From Grimontia sedimenti (GTDB taxonomy: Bacteria; Pseudomonadota; Gammaproteobacteria; Enterobacterales; Vibrionaceae), in NCBI RefSeq assembly GCF_011045095.1, contig NZ_JAALDL010000010.1, positions 1 to 64,000 on the forward strand: a DNA stretch of 64,000 nucleotides. Direction: 5' to 3'. Made by a program: the position numbers and the translations under genes. Below, one piece after another: positions 59,604 to 64,000 of this stretch (positions are counted from its first letter, which is position 1; each line of letters opens with the position of its first letter). The notes beneath the pieces were generated by a model. The model was not told where the DNA came from. It saw nothing but the letters and a program-made list of their open reading frames with translations, and did not search any database.

Positions 59604-61148
59604 ATGGCAGTCGCAGCAAAAAAGAAAAAGAAGACGCTCAGTGATGGTCCTGACTGGACGTTTGAGCTGCTAGAGAACTACCACACGGAAATCAAACGTG
59701 TGGCGGAACACTACCGCCTCGACACCTATGTGAACCAAATTGAAATCATCACTGCCGAGCAAATGATGGATGCCTACTCAAGTGTGGGCATGCCTATCAA
59801 CTACAACCATTGGTCTTTCGGCAAAAAATTCATCGAAACAGAGCGCGGTTACAAGCATGGTCATATGGGCCTTGCCTATGAAATCGTCATTAACTCCGAC
59901 CCTTGTATTGCCTATCTGATGGAAGAAAACACCATCACAATGCAGGCACTTGTCATGGCGCACGCCTGCTATGGTCACAACTCTTTCTTCAAAGGCAACT
60001 ACCTGTTCCAGACATGGACGGATGCAGGCTCCATCATCGATTATCTGCTTTTTGCCAAAAACTACATCAGCGAGTGCGAAGAGAAATACGGCGTGGATGA
60101 AGTAGAGAAGCTCCTCGACTCCTGTCACGCACTGATGAACTACGGCGTGGATCGCTATAAACGACCACAGAAGATTTCGATTGCCGAGGAAGTGGCGCGT
60201 CAGAAATCCCGCGAGGACTATCTGCAAAGTCAGGTCAACGCGCTTTGGCGGACTATTCCAACCAGTGAAAAGGTGCGTGAGAAAGCCGTTGATCGTTTCC
60301 CCTCTGAGCCACAGGAAAACATTCTCTATTTCTTCGAAAAGCATGCACCTCTGCTGGAGTCTTGGCAGCGTGAAGTGATTCGTATTGTCAGGAAGGTCAG
60401 CCAGTATTTTTACCCGCAGAAGCAAACGCAGGTGATGAACGAAGGCTGGGCGACATACTGGCACTACACCATACTTAACCACCTTTACGATGAAGGACTG
60501 GTCACAGACCGTTTCATTATGGAGTTCCTGCACAGTCACACCAATGTGGTTGCACAGCCGCCCTATAACAGTCGTTTTTACAGTGGCATCAATCCATATG
60601 CGCTGGGCTTTGCGATGTTTCAGGATATTCGCCGTATCTGTGAAGATCCCACTGAAGAAGACAAATACTGGTTCCCTGAAATCGCAGGCAGTGATTGGCT
60701 GGAAACCTTACATTTCGCGATGCAGAACTTTAAGGATGAGAGCTTTATCAGCCAGTTCCTGTCACCCAAAGTGATGCGAGACATGAAGTTCTTTGCCATA
60801 AATGACGATGACAGACAAAACTTCATCGAAGTGACCAGCATTCATAACGAGGAAGGTTACCGCCAGATCAGGGAGAGGTTATCTGCGCAATACAACCTCA
60901 GCAATCATGAGCCTAATATCCAGGTATTTGATGTGGATCTACGAGGCAATCGCTCGCTGACCTTACGTTACGTGCCGCATAACCGCATCCCGCTGAACGA
61001 TTCCTACGAAGAAGTGCTCAAGCACGTTCACCGTTTGTGGGGATTTGAGGTGGTACTGGAGGAAGAACTGCCGGATGGTAAGAGTAAGATCATCTCAACC
61101 TGCCCAAAGCGTCCTCAGTTTGATCCTGACTTGATACCGGGAAGCTAA
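59604..61148 (+). CDS. SpoVR family protein (YcgB)
   Basis: A 514-residue member of the SpoVR/YcgB family, named after a Bacillus cortex protein but widespread in non-sporulating bacteria, where it follows prkA-yeaH. Conserved stretches are MPINYNHWSFGKKF near residue 68, AHACYGHNSFFKGN near 123 and MNEGWATYWHYTILNHLYDEG near 280, whose His and Glu suggest a metal site. ATG 59604 has AAGGAGG six bases upstream and is preferred over the in-frame start at 59583. Confidence 0.94.
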   Translation: MAVAAKKKKKTLSDGPDWTFELLENYHTEIKRVAEHYRLDTYVNQIEIITAEQMMDAYSSVGMPINYNHWSFGKKFIETERGYKHGHMGLAYEIVINSDPCIAYLMEENTITMQALVMAHACYGHNSFFKGNYLFQTWTDAGSIIDYLLFAKNYISECEEKYGVDEVEKLLDSCHALMNYGVDRYKRPQKISIAEEVARQKSREDYLQSQVNALWRTIPTSEKVREKAVDRFPSEPQENILYFFEKHAPLLESWQREVIRIVRKVSQYFYPQKQTQVMNEGWATYWHYTILNHLYDEGLVTDRFIMEFLHSHTNVVAQPPYNSRFYSGINPYALGFAMFQDIRRICEDPTEEDKYWFPEIAGSDWLETLHFAMQNFKDESFISQFLSPKVMRDMKFFAINDDDRQNFIEVTSIHNEEGYRQIRERLSAQYNLSNHEPNIQVFDVDLRGNRSLTLRYVPHNRIPLNDSYEEVLKHVHRLWGFEVVLEEELPDGKSKIISTCPKRPQFDPDLIPGS

Positions 61149-61162
61149 CGAGACTCTCACGC

Positions 61163-61196
61163 ACAAAAAAACCGCCAGAAATGGCGGTTTTTTTCA
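61163..61196. terminator. Bidirectional terminator between spoVR and fadR
   Basis: AAAAAAACCGCC / GGCGGTTTTTTT with a six-base loop. Confidence 0.93.
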
Positions 61197-61208
61197 GGAA
61201 AAACAGGA

Positions 61209-62060
61209 TTAAGCTTCTTCCTGCTCCATCAATTTTGCAATCGTGTCACGGTTAGAGAACCAAATCGCGCCGCTTTCACGACCATATTGCTTGATGCGAT
61301 CTGCCACATCCAAATGACGGCCCTCATTCGTGATAACCAGCAAATCACGGTAGAACTGAATCGCCAGCTCACAAGCACGCTTGTCCATGAAGTAGTAACC
61401 ACCTACGCGGGAGTAGATTTTACGCATGCCATTCATGGTCAGTACGTAAACTTTGTTGCCTGAGCGTTGCGCCATGCCTTGGAATAACATGTAGTCAAAG
61501 TGGTTGAATGCACGACCACGGCAAACTGCTTCACAGGTGTCTTGATCAACCTTACCGAAGGTATCGTAAATTTTCTTCACGTCCTGCAGGATGGCGTCTT
61601 TTTCTTCAGCGGCTTCAATGAAGCTCGCAAAGCTGTCACTTGCCAGCAGGGCTTCACAGCGACCAATCACTTTCTCTATCAGATCTGCACAGATTTGCGG
61701 GTCATTTTTCACCGCATAACGCATGTAAACGCCACTGATGTCCGTGCGTGCTGACAGCAGGTTTTCCAACACACCGTGAACGTCTTCACCCTCTAGGGTA
61801 ACCAGCGTATCAAGGATGTTGAGACCTGATGTGTTCATGTAGTCATTCACGCGCGTCGGCTTACCATGTTGGATGGTCAACCAGCCATCACGAGCCAGGC
61901 GCTGTAGCACCTCTCGAAGGGTTGTACGTGTGACACCAATCAGTTCTGACAACTCGCGCTCTGCGGGAAGAATAGAGCCTTGAGGAAAGTGATTATTCCA
62001 AATGCTCTCGATGATATATTTCTCAGCAAAAGTTGCCGGGCTATCCGCCTTAATAACCAT
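61209..62060 (-). CDS. fadR: Fatty acid metabolism regulator FadR, long vibrio type
   Basis: FadR represses beta-oxidation genes and activates unsaturated fatty acid synthesis until long-chain acyl-CoA releases it. The 283-residue protein has a GntR winged helix (ILPAERELSELIGVTRTTLREVLQRLARDGW, residues about 34-64, described in two parts) with the ligand-binding helical domain behind it. E. coli FadR has 239 residues; the extra 40 or so lie in the ligand domain, the known feature of vibrio FadR. It is divergent from nhaB as in E. coli. Two likely operators in the window (before fadH and the second fadL) fit its role. Confidence 0.95.
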   Translation of the reverse strand: MVIKADSPATFAEKYIIESIWNNHFPQGSILPAERELSELIGVTRTTLREVLQRLARDGWLTIQHGKPTRVNDYMNTSGLNILDTLVTLEGEDVHGVLENLLSARTDISGVYMRYAVKNDPQICADLIEKVIGRCEALLASDSFASFIEAAEEKDAILQDVKKIYDTFGKVDQDTCEAVCRGRAFNHFDYMLFQGMAQRSGNKVYVLTMNGMRKIYSRVGGYYFMDKRACELAIQFYRDLLVITNEGRHLDVADRIKQYGRESGAIWFSNRDTIAKLMEQEEA

Positions 62061-62727
62061 TGAGTGTTGTTTCCAGGTTGCTTCTTATCTTGATTAATAA
62101 CTCATCATACCACTTATCCTCGCCACCTAGAAACCTAAGAAGGGTATCGTTTGCGCCCATTTGACCTCGATTTGACGGGCGCACATCACAGTTAGTTAAA
62201 TTTGCGTCGCAGCTAAACAAGGTCACAGTGGGGTTTCATTGTCACAACATGCACTTTTATGCGCGTTTTAAACCACAAAAACTGACCAGCTACCAATTTT
62301 TCCAACTCTTCACGCGCGGCATTGATGAAAAGAAAGACGATTGTTTTCTGCTGCGCGTTATCCTTGATCACCATCACTGTATACAACCAATCCCATGCAT
62401 AGAATAACGGCGCCCAAATGTTACAGGATATTTCAAAAGCCCTGGGTTGGAGTCGCGTTTTTTCGTAACATACTCCAGTAATTTAATTAACATGCAACGG
62501 ATTGTTGACTGTTTGAAAAGTCGCTGTATTGTGTGCTCCGAGTTTGCCTATGCGATGGGTTTCAGCGGTACTTTTCGTCGATAAATCGACGTTTAGGGGT
62601 CAGATTCCAAACATTTCAACAAAAATTGAAATTGTGTAATTTTACCGCCGCCTGTCGCAACAGAGCGTTTACATCTTCATTTCAAGCCTCCATAGAACTT
62701 GCTTTTATAAGAAACAGAGACATATAC
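62061..62727. other. Long intergenic region between fadR and nhaB
   Basis: 667 bases between divergent genes. A 16-base palindrome, CGTCGAT-AA-ATCGACG, lies at 62576-62591, about 140 bases before nhaB. A FadR-like half site (TGACCAGCT) is near 62283. I find no gene here. Confidence 0.5.
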
Positions 62728-64000
62728 ATGGCCATTACGCTAAGGAATGCTTTCATCAAGAACTTTCTCGGTAAGGCGCCCGACTGGTACAAAGCGGCGA
62801 TTATTGCGTTCTTGATTATCAACCCAATTGTTTTCGCTATCGATCCGTTTATCGCGGGTTGGTTGCTTGTAGTGGAATTTATTTTCACTCTGGCGATGGC
62901 ACTTAAATGTTACCCACTTCAGCCGGGCGGCTTACTGGCTATCGAAGCCGTAGCCATTGGGATGACCAGCCCAGCCACGGTGAAACACGAGCTGGTTGCG
63001 AACTTCGAAGTTCTGTTGCTGCTTATCTTTATGGTGGCGGGCATCTACTTCATGAAGCAGCTACTGCTGTTCATCTTTACCAAAATCTTGCTCGGTATTC
63101 AGTCGAAAACGCTGTTGTCTCTAGCCTTCTGTTCTGCAGCCGCATTACTTTCTGCATTCCTTGATGCGCTGACCGTGATAGCTGTTGTTATCAGTGTGGC
63201 AGTTGGCTTCTACTCTATTTACCACCGTGTTGCATCAGGTAAAGACTTTCAATCCAACCATGACCATACCTCAGACGAGTCTGTTCGCGATGACCTAAGC
63301 CGCGATGACCTTGAGAATTACCGTGCATTCCTGCGCAGCCTGCTGATGCATGCTGGTGTCGGTACCGCACTGGGTGGTGTAATGACCATGGTAGGTGAAC
63401 CTCAAAACCTGATCATCGCTGAAAAGGCAGGTTGGCAATTCGGTGAGTTCATCGTCCGCATGTTGCCTGTTACCTTGCCGGTTCTGTTCTGTGGCTTGGC
63501 GACCTGTGCATTTGTCGAAAAATTTGGCCTGTTTGATTACGGTGCAAAACTGCCTGAAAACGTTCGCCAAATCCTGGTTGAGTTTAACAACGCCGAGCGT
63601 GCGAAGCGCACCAACTATGACGTGGCGAAGCTTGTTGTTCAGGCGATCATTGCAGTTTGGCTGGTGATAGCACTAGCCATGCACTTGGCTGCGGTTGGTT
63701 TGATTGGCTTGAGCGTTATCATTCTGGCGACCTCTTTCACCGGCGTTATTGACGAGCACCACATTGGTAAAGCTTTCGAGGAGGCTCTGCCGTTTACTGC
63801 ACTATTGGCGGTTTTCTTCTCAGTAGTTGCTGTTATCGTCGACCAAGGTCTGTTTACTCCAGTGATCAGTGCCGTTCTGCAACTGGAAGGTGGTGCGCAG
63901 CTCACTATGTTCTACATAGCGAACGGCTTGCTCTCTATGGTGTCAGATAACGTATTCGTTGGTACGGTTTACATCAACGAAGTTAAAGCAGCTCTGATGG
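62728..64000 (+). CDS. nhaB: Na+/H+ antiporter NhaB (cut off by the window end)
   Basis: NhaB expels Na+ in exchange for protons and is important at alkaline pH. The first 424 residues are visible, beginning [22 protein letters not shown], with about ten hydrophobic segments. Conserved stretches are [22 protein letters not shown] near 140 and [21 protein letters not shown] near 215. The loop between them carries [19 protein letters not shown]. Family length is about 525 residues, so roughly 100 are missing. No ribosome binding site stronger than AAACAGAGA is seen before ATG 62728. Confidence 0.95.
   Translation, partial: MAITLRNAFIKNFLGKAPDWYKAAIIAFLIINPIVFAIDPFIAGWLLVVEFIFTLAMALKCYPLQPGGLLAIEAVAIGMTSPATVKHELVANFEVLLLLIFMVAGIYFMKQLLLFIFTKILLGIQSKTLLSLAFCSAAALLSAFLDALTVIAVVISVAVGFYSIYHRVASGKDFQSNHDHTSDESVRDDLSRDDLENYRAFLRSLLMHAGVGTALGGVMTMVGEPQNLIIAEKAGWQFGEFIVRMLPVTLPVLFCGLATCAFVEKFGLFDYGAKLPENVRQILVEFNNAERAKRTNYDVAKLVVQAIIAVWLVIALAMHLAAVGLIGLSVIILATSFTGVIDEHHIGKAFEEALPFTALLAVFFSVVAVIVDQGLFTPVISAVLQLEGGAQLTMFYIANGLLSMVSDNVFVGTVYINEVKAALM

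Noticed and set aside
59778..60539. Antisense open frame of 253 codons opposite spoVR
   Set aside because: Shadow of the sense codon pattern; no domain recognised.

Overview
The window is about 64 kb of gene-dense chromosome from a marine gammaproteobacterium of the family Vibrionaceae. Supporting evidence is the Vibrio-type FadR with an enlarged ligand domain, the sodium-motor protein MotY next to RNase T, the rnfABCDGE-nth-gloA block, a surface lysophospholipase of the VolA type behind two FadL porins, and several Na+/H+ antiporters (NhaB, NhaC, a YuiF-like protein). An Enterovibrio or Grimontia-like genus is my guess, not a demonstrated assignment.

Layout. 1-723: tandem tRNA-Asn array whose spacers carry remnants of the tRNA 3' half, ending in a terminator. 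852-8163: rnfABCDGE (ion-motive ferredoxin:NAD oxidoreductase), nth and gloA. 8364-13033: a very large HD-GYP c-di-GMP phosphodiesterase, convergent with motY, then rnt. 13325-18698: fadL-fadL-volA, a lysophospholipid and fatty-acid uptake cassette. 18852-24963: YuiF-like antiporter, grxD (frameshifted), sodB, a 276-bp inverted-repeat element, asd and nhaC behind a long leader. 25263-30721: YjiH/YjiG membrane pair, an M20 peptidase and a convergent TRAP transporter (dctPQM). 31011-35270: a YgbA-like protein behind an FNR-type box, then a two-gene phosphorelay (membrane HPt protein plus hybrid kinase, the latter frameshifted). 35455-43478: yejK / yejL-yejM, tRNA-Pro, a TSUP permease, a GGDEF protein and topB. 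43590-55872: ydjA, fadH, sppA, ansA, yeaC, an RTX protein, a DUF2989 lipoprotein, msrB, gapA and yeaD. 56318-64000: the stationary-phase stress operon prkA(yeaG)-yeaH-spoVR, then fadR divergent from nhaB, which runs off the end.

Themes. Fatty-acid metabolism recurs: FadL pair, VolA, FadH with a FadR operator, and FadR itself. Sodium bioenergetics recur: Rnf, NhaB, NhaC, YuiF-like, MotY. Signalling is represented by an HD-GYP protein, a GGDEF protein and the phosphorelay. Three conserved genes (rnfC, grxD and the hybrid kinase) are each broken by one missing base in a short homopolymer. Because the same error type hits unrelated conserved genes, base-calling error is at least as likely as real inactivation. 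I found no prophage, CRISPR array or rRNA. The least explained items are the tRNA-Asn array, the HD-GYP protein with an oversized gap between its motifs, the 32-bp palindrome before topB, the inverted-repeat element and the nhaC leader.
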